Shown one piece after another: positions 51,727-61,497 of a stretch of DNA of 64,000 nt. A model generated the notes under the pieces. It made no database searches and was not told the DNA's origin. It was given only the letters and a program-made list of their open reading frames with translations. The stretch lies in NCBI GenBank assembly GCA_002342585.1, contig DDQG01000007.1:1-64000 (forward strand), written 5' to 3'. The position numbers were made by a program, and so were the translations under genes. Each line of letters opens with the position of its first letter. The stretch's first letter is position 1. This DNA is from Prevotellaceae bacterium UBA2448. Lineage in GTDB: Bacteria > Bacteroidota > Bacteroidia > Bacteroidales > Bacteroidaceae.

Positions 51727-52922
51727 TGAACGAACAGAAAAAGATAACAATAGAAAAGGTTCTGACGAATATCAGCCGATTTCTGCTGGCAGGAGTGTTT
51801 ATATTCTCAGGATTCATCAAAGCGAACGACCCATACGGCACTGTGTTCAAACTACACGAGTATGCCACGGCGTTCGGACTGGAAGGCATACCTTTTCTGA
51901 CGCTAGTGATTATAGCGTTAATGCTGGCGATACTTGAATTCTCTGTTGGTGTACATATGCTCTTTGGCATGAGCCGCGTCATCATAGCAAAGCTCACCCT
52001 CTTATTTATGATGGTAATGACTTTGCTGACAGCTTACATCTGGTGGGGCGACCCTGTTCCCGACTGCGGATGTTTTGGTGATGTGATAATCCTGAGCAAT
52101 GGGATGACCTTCGTAAAAAACATAGTGCTACTGGCTGCGGCAATAATGAATTATAAATTCAGCCACCTGCACATAAAAATAGTAGGTCACAACACCCAAT
52201 GGCTGATAACGCTCTTCTGCGTAATATACATATTTGTATATTCACTTATATGTTTCTACGCCTTACCTTGGATGGACACAAGTCCATATAAAATAGGTAC
52301 AGACATGAGAAGTGCCGAGGGCAGGAAAGCCACAGCCGGTTTCTATGTAGTAGATTCCGAAAGTGGAGAAGAAGTAACCGACGAGATAATCGACAGAGAT
52401 GGTTATACGTTCATACTTTCTATTGCCAATCTGCGCAGAGCCGACGAGGGATGCGTTGATTTGGTAAATGATATATATGAATACAGTCAGGCAAACGGAT
52501 ATAAGTTTTACTGTCTGACATCATCAACCGACCAGGAGACGCAAGACTACTGGAGAGACCATACAGGTGCTGAATACCCATTCTACGAAAGCGACGAAAC
52601 GGAACTTAAAATGGTTGTTCGCACATCGCCAGGACTACTCCTAATGAAGGACGGAGTTATCATCGGAAAATGGAGCAACTACATGATGCCAACAGAGGAA
52701 CGATTAAACGGCAGACTGGAAGACCTTCCGATAGGACAGCTCCACGATGTAGAAGGCAGGAAACTACTTGACTGGCTACTCTACTTCCTCATGCCGCTGA
52801 TACTGATAATCCTCATCGACCGCATTGGTTCCGGATTCTCATGGTATCGACACTGGCGTCAAAAATCGCGTAAGTTGCAGTTGGAAAAATTACAAGAACA
52901 GATAAGTAATCAAATAAAATAA
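51726..52922 (+). CDS. BT_3928-type DoxX/MauE-like membrane protein
   Basis: 398 residues. Four N-terminal membrane helices form a DoxX/MauE-like domain (to about 150) with the GDPVPDCGCFGD motif typical of MauE-like proteins that handle disulfides. A fifth helix (about 160-180) follows, then a thioredoxin-like soluble region (about 190-340) lacking an evident CxxC, and a final helix near 350-370. A role in envelope redox or respiration is inferred. It is embedded between DUF1599 and tpiA, as in other Bacteroidales. Confidence 0.85.
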   Translation: MNEQKKITIEKVLTNISRFLLAGVFIFSGFIKANDPYGTVFKLHEYATAFGLEGIPFLTLVIIALMLAILEFSVGVHMLFGMSRVIIAKLTLLFMMVMTLLTAYIWWGDPVPDCGCFGDVIILSNGMTFVKNIVLLAAAIMNYKFSHLHIKIVGHNTQWLITLFCVIYIFVYSLICFYALPWMDTSPYKIGTDMRSAEGRKATAGFYVVDSESGEEVTDEIIDRDGYTFILSIANLRRADEGCVDLVNDIYEYSQANGYKFYCLTSSTDQETQDYWRDHTGAEYPFYESDETELKMVVRTSPGLLLMKDGVIIGKWSNYMMPTEERLNGRLEDLPIGQLHDVEGRKLLDWLLYFLMPLILIILIDRIGSGFSWYRHWRQKSRKLQLEKLQEQISNQIK

Positions 52923-52979
52923 ATTATTAACAACGCCTTGTTCCTTAATGAGAGGATATAGGCACAAAACGAAATTATT

Positions 52980-53738
52980 ATGGCAAAGAAAATTGTTGCA
53001 GGCAACTGGAAGATGAACAAGAATCTTCAGGAAGGTATTGAATTGGCACAGGGTCTTAAGGATGCTCTTGCTGCTGACAAACCAAATTGTGATGTAATCA
53101 TTTGTACTCCTTTTATCCACCTCGCTAAGGTTTCTGACCTTCTCGACCACAACACAATTAAGTTGGGCGCTGAGAACTGTGCAGACAAGGCTTCTGGTGC
53201 TTTCACAGGTGAAGTTTCAGCAGAAATGGTTAAGTCAACAGGTGCTGAATATGTAATTCTCGGTCACTCTGAGCGCCGCGAATACTACAACGAGACTCCA
53301 GCAATCTTGAAGGAGAAGGTTGACCTCGCTCTGGCAAACGGTCTGAAAGTTATCTTCTGTATCGGTGAATCTCTCCAGAAACGTGAAGCAAACAAACAGG
53401 AAGCTGTATGTAAGGCTGAACTCGAAGGTAGCGTATTCCACCTGACAGCAGAACAGTTTGCAAACGTAGTTATCGCATACGAGCCAATCTGGGCTATTGG
53501 TACTGGCAAGACAGCTACAGCAGAGCAGGCTGAAGAAATCCACTCATACATCCGTTCTGTAATCGCAAAGAAGTATGGCGACAAGGTTGCAGCTGACACT
53601 TCAATCCTCTACGGAGGTTCTTGCAAAGCAAGCAATGCTCCTGAACTCTTCGCTAAGCCAGACATCGATGGCGGACTCATCGGCGGTGCTTCTCTGAAGG
53701 TAGCAGACTTCAAGGGCATCATCGACGCTTGGAAATAA
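52980..53738 (+). CDS. tpiA: Triosephosphate isomerase
   Basis: 252 residues. It has GNWKMNK with the substrate Asn and Lys near residues 10-12, the electrophilic His in GHSERR, the catalytic Glu in AYEPIWAIGTG, and the phosphate-binding YGGSCKA and GGLIGGASL segments. It interconverts DHAP and glyceraldehyde-3-phosphate in glycolysis. Length and motifs are standard. It is followed 25 bases later by the SPOR gene. Confidence 0.98.
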   Translation: MAKKIVAGNWKMNKNLQEGIELAQGLKDALAADKPNCDVIICTPFIHLAKVSDLLDHNTIKLGAENCADKASGAFTGEVSAEMVKSTGAEYVILGHSERREYYNETPAILKEKVDLALANGLKVIFCIGESLQKREANKQEAVCKAELEGSVFHLTAEQFANVVIAYEPIWAIGTGKTATAEQAEEIHSYIRSVIAKKYGDKVAADTSILYGGSCKASNAPELFAKPDIDGGLIGGASLKVADFKGIIDAWK

Positions 53739-53763
53739 GAAAATAAACTAAGCACAGCAGAGT

Positions 53764-54294
53764 ATGAAAAGACTCGCACATATCTTCATTCTTCTTTTAT
53801 TCACCTGTTTGGCAAGTGCACAGATTCGTTTTATGGACAATCTTACACGTGTAGTCGCGGGTCAAGGTAAGGTAACCGTCAGTCAAGACGAACGCCTCAC
53901 TCAGATTATCAATGGCGAAAAGCCAAAAGAGGTCGACAACGACAAGGATAAAGACAAAGAGGTTGATAAGGAGAAGGAAGAAGAAAACATCGATAACCCA
54001 GCCTTGGTCACTCCCGTAGGGAAGAAGACCAAGGTAAGGGGCTATCGTGTTCAAATTTATTGGGGAGGAAGCACTCGCTCAGACCAGAGCAGGGCTCAGC
54101 AAGCAGCTAATCAGTCCATGTCGCTCTTCCCTCAGTACAATGCCTACACATCGTTCGAATCACCTCACTGGAGATGTCGCGTGGGTGACTTCAAAGAAAG
54201 ACATGAAGCCGTCGAAGCACTCCGAGAGTTGAAGAAAGCCGGAATTGCCCGCGAAGCAATGATTGTGCGTTCCGAAATCTTCATCTACCAGTAG
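53764..54294 (+). CDS. SPOR domain protein
   Basis: 176 residues with a signal peptide (1-19, ending ASA), a low-complexity Lys/Asp/Glu linker (about 58-78) and a C-terminal SPOR domain (about 96-176, YRVQIYWGGSTRS and WRCRVGDFKERHEA). SPOR domains bind denuded glycan strands in septal peptidoglycan, so a periplasmic cell-wall role is likely. It lies between tpiA and folE, a conserved neighbourhood in Bacteroidales. Confidence 0.9.
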   Translation: MKRLAHIFILLLFTCLASAQIRFMDNLTRVVAGQGKVTVSQDERLTQIINGEKPKEVDNDKDKDKEVDKEKEEENIDNPALVTPVGKKTKVRGYRVQIYWGGSTRSDQSRAQQAANQSMSLFPQYNAYTSFESPHWRCRVGDFKERHEAVEALRELKKAGIAREAMIVRSEIFIYQ

Positions 54295-54352
54295 CAGGAC
54301 GCAATTTAGGTAAAAGGGTTCTATCACCCCTTCAAAAAAAATAATCTATTTA

Positions 54353-54922
54353 ATGGAAGAAAAGAAACAAATCGAGGCTATCGAAGAGATAGTCCGCAGA
54401 AATCTTGAAGTCATAGGAGAGGACGCAAACCGTGAAGGTCTGTTGAAGACTCCCCACCGAGTAGCACGTTCAATGCTAGCACTCACCAGCGGATATAATC
54501 AGGATGCCGCCCAAGTGCTCAACTCAGCTAAGTTTGCTGAGACCAGCAACAAGATGATTATTGTAAAGGATATTGAATTCTACTCGCTTTGTGAGCACCA
54601 TATCCTGCCGTTTTTTGGCAAAGCTCACATAGCATATATTCCAAACGGATACATTGTAGGACTGAGTAAATTACCACGCGTAGTGAATGTATTTTCACGA
54701 CGTTTGCAAGTGCAGGAACGCTTGACTCGTGAAATATGCCACTGCATTCAAGATACCCTCAACGCAAAAGGAGTAATGGTAGTACTCGAAGCACAACACC
54801 TCTGTATGCAGATGCGAGGTGTGGAAAAGCAGGGAGCTATCACTGTGACTCGTGAATACACAGGACAGTTTGCAGAAGACTCATCACTCCGACAAGAATT
54901 TCTCGACATGATCAGGCAATAA
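54353..54922 (+). CDS. folE: GTP cyclohydrolase I
   Basis: 189 residues. Zinc ligands lie in SLCEHHILPFFG and in the later HLCMQMRG, and KLPRVVNVFSRRLQVQERLT carries substrate-site residues (family signature, quoted in part). It converts GTP to dihydroneopterin triphosphate, the first step of folate synthesis. dnaG begins 3 bases after its stop. Confidence 0.97.
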   Translation: MEEKKQIEAIEEIVRRNLEVIGEDANREGLLKTPHRVARSMLALTSGYNQDAAQVLNSAKFAETSNKMIIVKDIEFYSLCEHHILPFFGKAHIAYIPNGYIVGLSKLPRVVNVFSRRLQVQERLTREICHCIQDTLNAKGVMVVLEAQHLCMQMRGVEKQGAITVTREYTGQFAEDSSLRQEFLDMIRQ

Positions 54923-54924
54923 TT

Positions 54925-56982
54925 TTGATAGATCAAATTACCATAGACCGAATAATTGATGCTGCAAATATAGTTGATGTAGTATCAGAATATGTTACCT
55001 TGCGCCGTGCAGGTGCAAACTACAAAGGTCTGTGTCCATTTCACGACGATAAAACCCCATCGTTTCACGTATCTCCAGCCAAAGGTATCTGCAAGTGTTT
55101 TGCCTGTGGCGAAGGCGGTAATGCTGTTCACTTCATCATGAAGATAGAACAACTCAACTATTTCGATGCCTTGAAGTTCTTAGGAAAAAAATACGGCATT
55201 GAGGTAGAGGAGAAAGACATCACACCAGAACAGCGTATTCAGTTGAATGAACGCGAGGCTATGTTCAACACCAACGAGTGGGCAAGTCAGTATTACCATA
55301 AGATTCTGAAAGAAAATCCTGACGGCATCGCCATCGGTATGGCATACTTTCGTTCACGAGGTTTCCGTGATGACATCATCGAAAAGTTCCGTCTTGGTTT
55401 TTCGCTAGACCAGTACGAAGCACTCTCCAAAACAGCACAGGCAGAAGGATACAATACCGACTACCTTATCAAAACTGGACTTTGTTTTCGCAGAGATAAC
55501 GGTCAGATTACAGACCGCTATCGTGGTCGAGTCATGTTCCCATGGTTCAACGTAAGTGGTAAGGTAGTAGCTTTTGGAGGACGCGTACTTGACTCACGCA
55601 CTAAGGGAGTGAGTCAGAAATACATCAACTCTCCTGAATCAGATATCTACAACAAAGGACGTGAGCTCTACGGTATATATCAGGCAAAGAAACAGATTGC
55701 CAAGGACGACCGTGTATATATGGTTGAAGGATATACCGATGTCATCTCCATGCACCAGTGTGGCATAGAGAATGTGGTAGCTAACTCCGGTACAGCACTT
55801 ACAGAGGCTCAGATACGCCTACTCCACCGTTATACAAACAACATCACACTATTATACGACGGGGATGAGGCAGGCATCCATGCTGCTCTGCGTGGAACAG
55901 ACATGTTGCTTGCAGAGGGTATGAACGTAAAAATACTCCTTCTGCCTGATGGAGATGATCCAGACAGTTTTGCACGAAAACACAATGCTACAGAATTCCG
56001 ACAGTATGTAGAGCAACACCAGACTGACTTTATCATCTTCAAGACGAACCTCCTGTTAAAAGACGCAGGTCGCGACCCACTCAAACGGGCACAGCTCACA
56101 CAGAGCATCGTATATAGCATTTCTGTGATTCCAGACGAAATTCTGCGAGCAGCCTATGTACATGAGTGTGCAGAATTGCTGCAGCAAAACGAAGCTCTTC
56201 TCTTACGCGAGATAGCCAAGAACAAACAGGCAGCACTCGAACAATTGAAGAAGCAGCAGATTATAGAATTGGATCGTCAGCGTCGCATTGAAGAAGGGAA
56301 AGTAGAGGGAGAAGAGAAAAACGAGGGGAATGAGGGGAATAATGAGAACGATAAGAATGATCGAAATGATACACGTTCTGATTCTGTCGAACCTACTGAA
56401 CAGACCAATCAAGTAGAGACATCTGCCCCTACGCAGTTGCAAACACAAGTGCCTAGTCGCTATCATGGGATAGAGCGTATGATTATGACTCTGATAGTGC
56501 GTTATGGAGAACAATCTATTAACGTGGAGACTAACGATAATACCACGCAAAAAGAACCATTGGTGCAGTATGTCAGTACAGACTTAAAGAACGATGGCAT
56601 TTCCTTGCGCACACCACTATACGATAGAATGCTGAACGAAGTAGTACAACACATAAATGATGAAAAATTCGTTTGCAGTCGTTTCTTTTTGAACAATCCC
56701 GACATAGAAATAAGCCGTGAAGCAGCAAACCTGATGACAGAACGCTACCAACTGGCAAAAAACAACCAGATGACTGTAGATGAGAAGACAATGGTGCCGG
56801 AATACATCTCCCATCTGCTTCTCGACTATAAATTCATGGTTATCGACGACGAACTGAAAGAGTGCCAAAAGCGCATGAGCGATCCTCTACTCTGCACAGA
56901 AGCCATGAAACAATATATGGAACTGAGTGAGATTCGCCGCGAATTGGCACGAAGACTTGGTGACCGCATATTCATACAGTGA
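54925..56982 (+). CDS. dnaG: DNA primase
   Basis: 685 residues. The CHC2 zinc finger has C37, H40, C58 and C61. The catalytic core contains a RYRGRVMFP segment and the Toprim motifs VEGYTD near 265 and YDGDEAG near 312. An acidic, Asn/Glu-rich low-complexity linker (about 455-510) precedes the C-terminal helicase-interaction region. It makes RNA primers for replication. The start is TTG at 54925, 3 bases after folE; no ATG fits the conserved N-terminus. Its stop overlaps the recG start (TGATG). Confidence 0.96.
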   Translation: MIDQITIDRIIDAANIVDVVSEYVTLRRAGANYKGLCPFHDDKTPSFHVSPAKGICKCFACGEGGNAVHFIMKIEQLNYFDALKFLGKKYGIEVEEKDITPEQRIQLNEREAMFNTNEWASQYYHKILKENPDGIAIGMAYFRSRGFRDDIIEKFRLGFSLDQYEALSKTAQAEGYNTDYLIKTGLCFRRDNGQITDRYRGRVMFPWFNVSGKVVAFGGRVLDSRTKGVSQKYINSPESDIYNKGRELYGIYQAKKQIAKDDRVYMVEGYTDVISMHQCGIENVVANSGTALTEAQIRLLHRYTNNITLLYDGDEAGIHAALRGTDMLLAEGMNVKILLLPDGDDPDSFARKHNATEFRQYVEQHQTDFIIFKTNLLLKDAGRDPLKRAQLTQSIVYSISVIPDEILRAAYVHECAELLQQNEALLLREIAKNKQAALEQLKKQQIIELDRQRRIEEGKVEGEEKNEGNEGNNENDKNDRNDTRSDSVEPTEQTNQVETSAPTQLQTQVPSRYHGIERMIMTLIVRYGEQSINVETNDNTTQKEPLVQYVSTDLKNDGISLRTPLYDRMLNEVVQHINDEKFVCSRFFLNNPDIEISREAANLMTERYQLAKNNQMTVDEKTMVPEYISHLLLDYKFMVIDDELKECQKRMSDPLLCTEAMKQYMELSEIRRELARRLGDRIFIQ

Positions 56983-59096
56983 TGTTTAATCCCCAGACCG
57001 AAATAAAATACCTGACCGGCGTGGGTCCGCAGCGAGCCGAACTTCTGGAAAAGGAGATTGGTGTACACACCTTTGGCGATATGCTCACTTACTATCCCTA
57101 CCGATATGTAGATCGTAGCAAGGTGTATCGCATAGCAGAAATCGATGGCAACATGCCATACGTTCAACTCGTAGGTCAGATTGTATCGATGGAACCCATT
57201 GGTGAAGGTAGAAGCCGCAGACTTGTAGGCAGGTTCTCTGACGGCACAGGATTTATTGACCTTGTATGGTTTCAGGGGTTAAAATTTGTAGGCAAAGCCT
57301 ATAAAGTGCGTACCCGATACCTGATTTTCGGAAAGCCAACTGTATTCAACGGCAAACTGCAAATTAACCACCCTGACATAGAGACCGTAGAGGAAAACGT
57401 TGACATACCGGAGATTCAGGGCAATACATTCCGACCACATTACCACACTACCGACCGCATGAAGAAAGGATTTCTTGCTTCAGCAGCAGTAGCAAAACTT
57501 ATCGGGAACCTTTTCAAACTCATCACAGAACCATTACCAGAAACACTTTCTCAATGGATTGTAGATGAATATCACCTCATGCCTTATGATGAGGCGATGC
57601 ACAATATACACTTCCCCACCTCAGCCGATTCCTTACGTCGAGCCCAGGCACGACTGAAGTTCGACGAACTCTTTTACATTCAGTTGGGCATATTGCGCTA
57701 TGCCATGAATCGCAAGCAGAAACAAGGTGGACTAGTATTCCAAACCGTAGGAGCCAACTTCAACACTTTCTACCACGACCACCTGCCATTCTCACTAACC
57801 GAAGCACAAAAACGTGTAATTCGAGAAATTCGACAGGATATGCGTGCCGGATTCCAAATGAACCGTCTTCTGCAAGGCGACGTAGGTTCAGGCAAAACAC
57901 TTGTGGCTCTACTATGTTCACTCATTGCCATTGACAACGGCTACCAAGTAGTCATCATGGCACCTACTGAAATTCTTGCCGAACAACATTTAGAAACAAT
58001 ACGAGGTCTGCTTAGCGGCATGCCACAACTACGCATCGAACTGCTTACTGGTTCTGTAAAGGGTAAACGCAGGAAAGAGATATTGGATAGCCTTATTGAG
58101 GGCAAAGTACATATACTTATAGGCACACATGCCGTCATCGAAGACAATGTGCAATTCCGTAATCTCGGTCTCGCAATCATCGACGAACAGCATCGTTTCG
58201 GAGTGGCACAAAGAGCAAAACTCTGGGACAAAAGAACAGGCATGAAAACTCCGCCTCATGTACTAGTCATGACAGCCACACCGATTCCACGCACCCTTGC
58301 CATGACGCTCTATGGTGACCTTGACGTATCAGTCATAGACCAACTGCCTCCAGGTCGTAAACCCATACACACCATCCACCAGTTCCTAAAACACATGGAT
58401 CGCATCCACGAAGCAATGCGTACCGAACTGAAGAAAGGCAGACAAATTTACGTTGTATTCCCACTTATTGAAGACACAGAGAAGATGGACCTCGAAAATC
58501 TTGAAGAGGGTTATCAACAAATGCGTGAAGCATTTCCAGAATATAAAGTTAGTCGTGTACACGGAAAACTGAAATCAGCGGAGAAGGATGCAGAGATGAG
58601 TCGCTTTGCCAGCGGAGAAACCCAAATACTCGTTGCAACTACCGTTATAGAAGTAGGCGTTAACGTACCCAATGCCTCCGTTATGATAATAATGAATGCG
58701 GAGCGTTTCGGACTCTCCCAACTCCATCAGCTTCGCGGGCGAGTAGGTCGTGGTGCAGAACAGTCCTACTGCGTACTCGTCACGAAATACGAACTCTCCG
58801 AAACAACCCGTAAACGCATTCAAATAATGGTCGATAGTACCGATGGATTCGAGATTGCAGAGGCAGACCTGAAATTACGCGGTCCTGGCGACTTGGAAGG
58901 CACACAACAGTCCGGTATGGCTTTCGACTTGAAGATAGCCAACATAGCCCGCGACGGACAAATCCTTACCTATGCCCGAACAGCAGCTCAGCATCTGCTT
59001 GATACCGACCCGACTGAATCACTACCCGAAAACCTTACGTGTTGGAAACACCTCTCGCAACTTCACAGTGACATCAATTGGGGAGCAATAAGTTAG
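56982..59096 (+). CDS. recG: ATP-dependent DNA helicase RecG
   Basis: 704 residues. An N-terminal wedge/OB domain (TGVGPQRAELL; VGRFSDGTG) precedes the superfamily 2 helicase core with GDVGSGKTLVA (Walker A), IIDEQHRFG (DExH), TATPIPRTLA and the C-terminal RGRVGRG motif VI, followed by the RecG tail (LRGPGDLEGTQQSG). It remodels stalled forks and branched DNA. ATG 56982 overlaps the dnaG TGA by one base; a GTG one codon earlier is possible. It is convergent with the PL11 gene. Confidence 0.96.
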   Translation: MFNPQTEIKYLTGVGPQRAELLEKEIGVHTFGDMLTYYPYRYVDRSKVYRIAEIDGNMPYVQLVGQIVSMEPIGEGRSRRLVGRFSDGTGFIDLVWFQGLKFVGKAYKVRTRYLIFGKPTVFNGKLQINHPDIETVEENVDIPEIQGNTFRPHYHTTDRMKKGFLASAAVAKLIGNLFKLITEPLPETLSQWIVDEYHLMPYDEAMHNIHFPTSADSLRRAQARLKFDELFYIQLGILRYAMNRKQKQGGLVFQTVGANFNTFYHDHLPFSLTEAQKRVIREIRQDMRAGFQMNRLLQGDVGSGKTLVALLCSLIAIDNGYQVVIMAPTEILAEQHLETIRGLLSGMPQLRIELLTGSVKGKRRKEILDSLIEGKVHILIGTHAVIEDNVQFRNLGLAIIDEQHRFGVAQRAKLWDKRTGMKTPPHVLVMTATPIPRTLAMTLYGDLDVSVIDQLPPGRKPIHTIHQFLKHMDRIHEAMRTELKKGRQIYVVFPLIEDTEKMDLENLEEGYQQMREAFPEYKVSRVHGKLKSAEKDAEMSRFASGETQILVATTVIEVGVNVPNASVMIIMNAERFGLSQLHQLRGRVGRGAEQSYCVLVTKYELSETTRKRIQIMVDSTDGFEIAEADLKLRGPGDLEGTQQSGMAFDLKIANIARDGQILTYARTAAQHLLDTDPTESLPENLTCWKHLSQLHSDINWGAIS

Positions 59097-59158
59097 GGGT
59101 AGTCACGTCACCTCGACGGAACTGCCCTTTCATTATAATTACTTATGATTTAAAACAA

Positions 59159-61426
59159 TTACTTTATCTGTTTCTTTACCACACTACTGCCATCAGCATT
59201 GATAATGCGTTCTATGTAAATACCTGTTGTCGGTTCAGTACTAAGCCGCTGCCCCGAAGTACCAAAATACTGACGTTCGGCAACAACAGAATTCTGTGTT
59301 TCAAGAGTAGTGACACAATCAGGAATATCATCTGCCACACCCCGGAACGACTCAATCCAGTCGGGCAAGTAATAGCTAATGTGAGGAGGTTGGTTATAAC
59401 CAGTTTGCTGCCATGCAATAGCCATACGGTAATTATGGTCATACATAAGACAAGGCACGCGGTAGCTGGTACCCTGAGTAGATGTAAAGAGTATGAGTTG
59501 CGACGGATCGCTGGCATTATACCAGATTACTTCCTCTCGCCAGTCTCCAAGAATATCGGCCTGCAGACAAGGAGTTGCCTTTGTGCTGTTGCAAGACGAT
59601 AGCGTGAATCCTCCAGCCTGAGCTATTTCTGCAAACTTCTTCATTGCTGTTTTCGATGTATATACTCCCATGTCTGCACGATCAATGCTCGTCTTGCTGG
59701 TGTTATATGTGCATTTCTGAATATTGGTACCATCGAGCAGTTCATCGAGAGCATCTCCGTCCCAGAAAATACGGAAATTCATCGATAGTTTCGTCGAACT
59801 CACAATCGACGTTTTGCTTTCATCTACAGCACGAGTATTATCAACTTTTGCCGACCAGAACTCATAACCACGGTTTTTATCAAGGATATTAGCTGCCAGA
59901 CCGCGACCATTATCCTCACTGCCGATTGACGACCAGATAACCTTTCCGGTCTCAGCCTCTATGAGATGGGCTCCATAAGGGCTTTCTTCATGTACCATGA
60001 ATATCTCCATACCGGGACGGTCAGGGTCTAGGTCGCCCAAGTGTTCTGCATCACCATGTCCGAAACCGGTAGAATAGAGCATCCAACCATCATTGTCAAC
60101 TGTAGCACTACCATAAATTATCTCGTCGCACCCATCACCGTCTACATCTCCGATAGTCAGACTATGAGCTCCCTGTCCGTAAGCATTATATCGGGGATGA
60201 GAGTTAGTACCGCCTGTCTGCTTGGTATATGTCCTTGTAGTAGTAGTTCCATTGCCGTCTGTCAGTTGCACGGTATTATCTTCAAGTGAAGCATGAATCC
60301 ACTTGGTACTCAGTTTTTCACCATCGAAATTCACAGCCCACAGATAAGAGCGTGTGTACATTCCGCGACACATCACTGCAGAAGGATTCTTGTCTGGACC
60401 GTCAAGGAAAGCTACTCCAGCCAGATAGCGTTCACCACGATTACCGTACGAACCAGTATCGCTTTTGCTACTGCTCATATACCAGTTGAAAGTACCTTTT
60501 GCATCACTCAGTTCATATTTAGTATTGCGGTTTGGCATATAAGGAATAGTATGGATGGCAGCACCCGTTTCACCGTTAAACACAGTCAAGTACTCGTGTC
60601 CGCCGTTTATGCGACCACCACTTACACGATAATCAGCTCCGTTGCTAACATTCTTTATAGCATCAAGAGTTGCAGCTTCACTAACGTATTGTCCCTTGCC
60701 GTCCCTCGAACCCGGAGCAGTCTTACAGATAAGTTCTGCCTTGCCGTCTCCATCAAAGTCATATACCAAGAACTGGTTATAGTGAGCTCCAGCGCGTATA
60801 TTCTTGCCTAACTGGATACGCCACAGACGTTCGCCTGTGAAAATCTTATAACAGTCGAAAATGATATACCCAGTATATCCGTTTTGTGAATTATCCTTCG
60901 CATTTGTCGGATACCACTTCACAATAAGTTCGTACTCGCCGTCACCATCCACATCACCTACCGAACAGTCGTTTGGGGTGTATGTATAATCATTAGCCTC
61001 GCTGCCTGTACCCGCCGTTCCTCCACTTGGTTGCTTAAGTTGAATAACATGATGAGTAGCGTCATTGAACAACTTTGGTTCAATAGTATCTATCGGTTCG
61101 CCGTTTTGCAGAGTAACCAGTTTCAGCACATCAGTTGGTTTAGCTAAAGTTGGGCGGTAACTAGTGGCATTACGCAGAGGAGCCGTATTAACAGGAACTT
61201 CATTTTTAAGAATGACAAACGAGGTATGTTCATCGTCTGTAGCCTGCAAACGCCAGGAAAGGAATGCACTGACAGCACTCGTCTGAACACGAATGAAACC
61301 ACGATCTAACTTCTCCTGCTGACTCAACGGAGTATCTGCCGGGCTTGGTTTTTCCCTACCTTCTGCCGGTATAGTGACACTGCACAAAACAAGGACACTC
61401 AGTAAGAATAAGTTTAGCTTTTTCAT
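59159..61426 (-). CDS. Rhamnogalacturonan lyase, polysaccharide lyase family 11
   Basis: 755 residues with a signal peptide (about 1-23). An N-terminal beta domain (about 36-130) is followed by the eight-bladed propeller of PL11 with many calcium-type loops (DVDGDGEYELIVKWYP, DFDGDGKAELICKTAPG, GDVDGDGCDEIIYG). It cleaves the rhamnogalacturonan I backbone by beta-elimination, producing the unsaturated ends used by GH105. The C-terminus (YFGTSGQRLS, TTGIYIERI) resembles the sorting tail of the GH106 protein. It is a single gene under its own promoter, divergent from the gene at 61498. Confidence 0.93.
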   Translation of the reverse strand: MKKLNLFLLSVLVLCSVTIPAEGREKPSPADTPLSQQEKLDRGFIRVQTSAVSAFLSWRLQATDDEHTSFVILKNEVPVNTAPLRNATSYRPTLAKPTDVLKLVTLQNGEPIDTIEPKLFNDATHHVIQLKQPSGGTAGTGSEANDYTYTPNDCSVGDVDGDGEYELIVKWYPTNAKDNSQNGYTGYIIFDCYKIFTGERLWRIQLGKNIRAGAHYNQFLVYDFDGDGKAELICKTAPGSRDGKGQYVSEAATLDAIKNVSNGADYRVSGGRINGGHEYLTVFNGETGAAIHTIPYMPNRNTKYELSDAKGTFNWYMSSSKSDTGSYGNRGERYLAGVAFLDGPDKNPSAVMCRGMYTRSYLWAVNFDGEKLSTKWIHASLEDNTVQLTDGNGTTTTRTYTKQTGGTNSHPRYNAYGQGAHSLTIGDVDGDGCDEIIYGSATVDNDGWMLYSTGFGHGDAEHLGDLDPDRPGMEIFMVHEESPYGAHLIEAETGKVIWSSIGSEDNGRGLAANILDKNRGYEFWSAKVDNTRAVDESKTSIVSSTKLSMNFRIFWDGDALDELLDGTNIQKCTYNTSKTSIDRADMGVYTSKTAMKKFAEIAQAGGFTLSSCNSTKATPCLQADILGDWREEVIWYNASDPSQLILFTSTQGTSYRVPCLMYDHNYRMAIAWQQTGYNQPPHISYYLPDWIESFRGVADDIPDCVTTLETQNSVVAERQYFGTSGQRLSTEPTTGIYIERIINADGSSVVKKQIK

Positions 61427-61457
61427 AACACATTATTATAATTATTAAACTACTGGC

Positions 61458-61490
61458 GCAAAGGTAAAGATTTTTTTCTTATATTTGCAA
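61458..61490 (-). promoter_or_regulatory. Promoter of the PL11 lyase gene
   Basis: On the minus strand TTG (61490-61488) is followed by 21 bases and TACCTTTGC (61466-61458), 31 bases before the start codon. Its -33 element overlaps the -7 element of the divergent gene. Confidence 0.75.
61480..61488 (+). promoter_or_regulatory. -7 element just before the gene at 61498
   Basis: TATATTTGC ends 9 bases before the ATG, so the transcript should have almost no leader. No clear -33 TTTG. Confidence 0.6.
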
Positions 61491-61497
61491 CCATATC

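Noticed and set aside
56320..56390. Asn/Glu/Asp-rich low-complexity run in dnaG as a further repeat switch
   Set aside because: Units are imperfect and mostly multiples of three bases, consistent with an ordinary flexible linker.
59097..59158. Terminator between recG and the PL11 gene
   Set aside because: Only a weak 7-base stem with a wobble pair and a 17-base loop is present, with no proper T-run.
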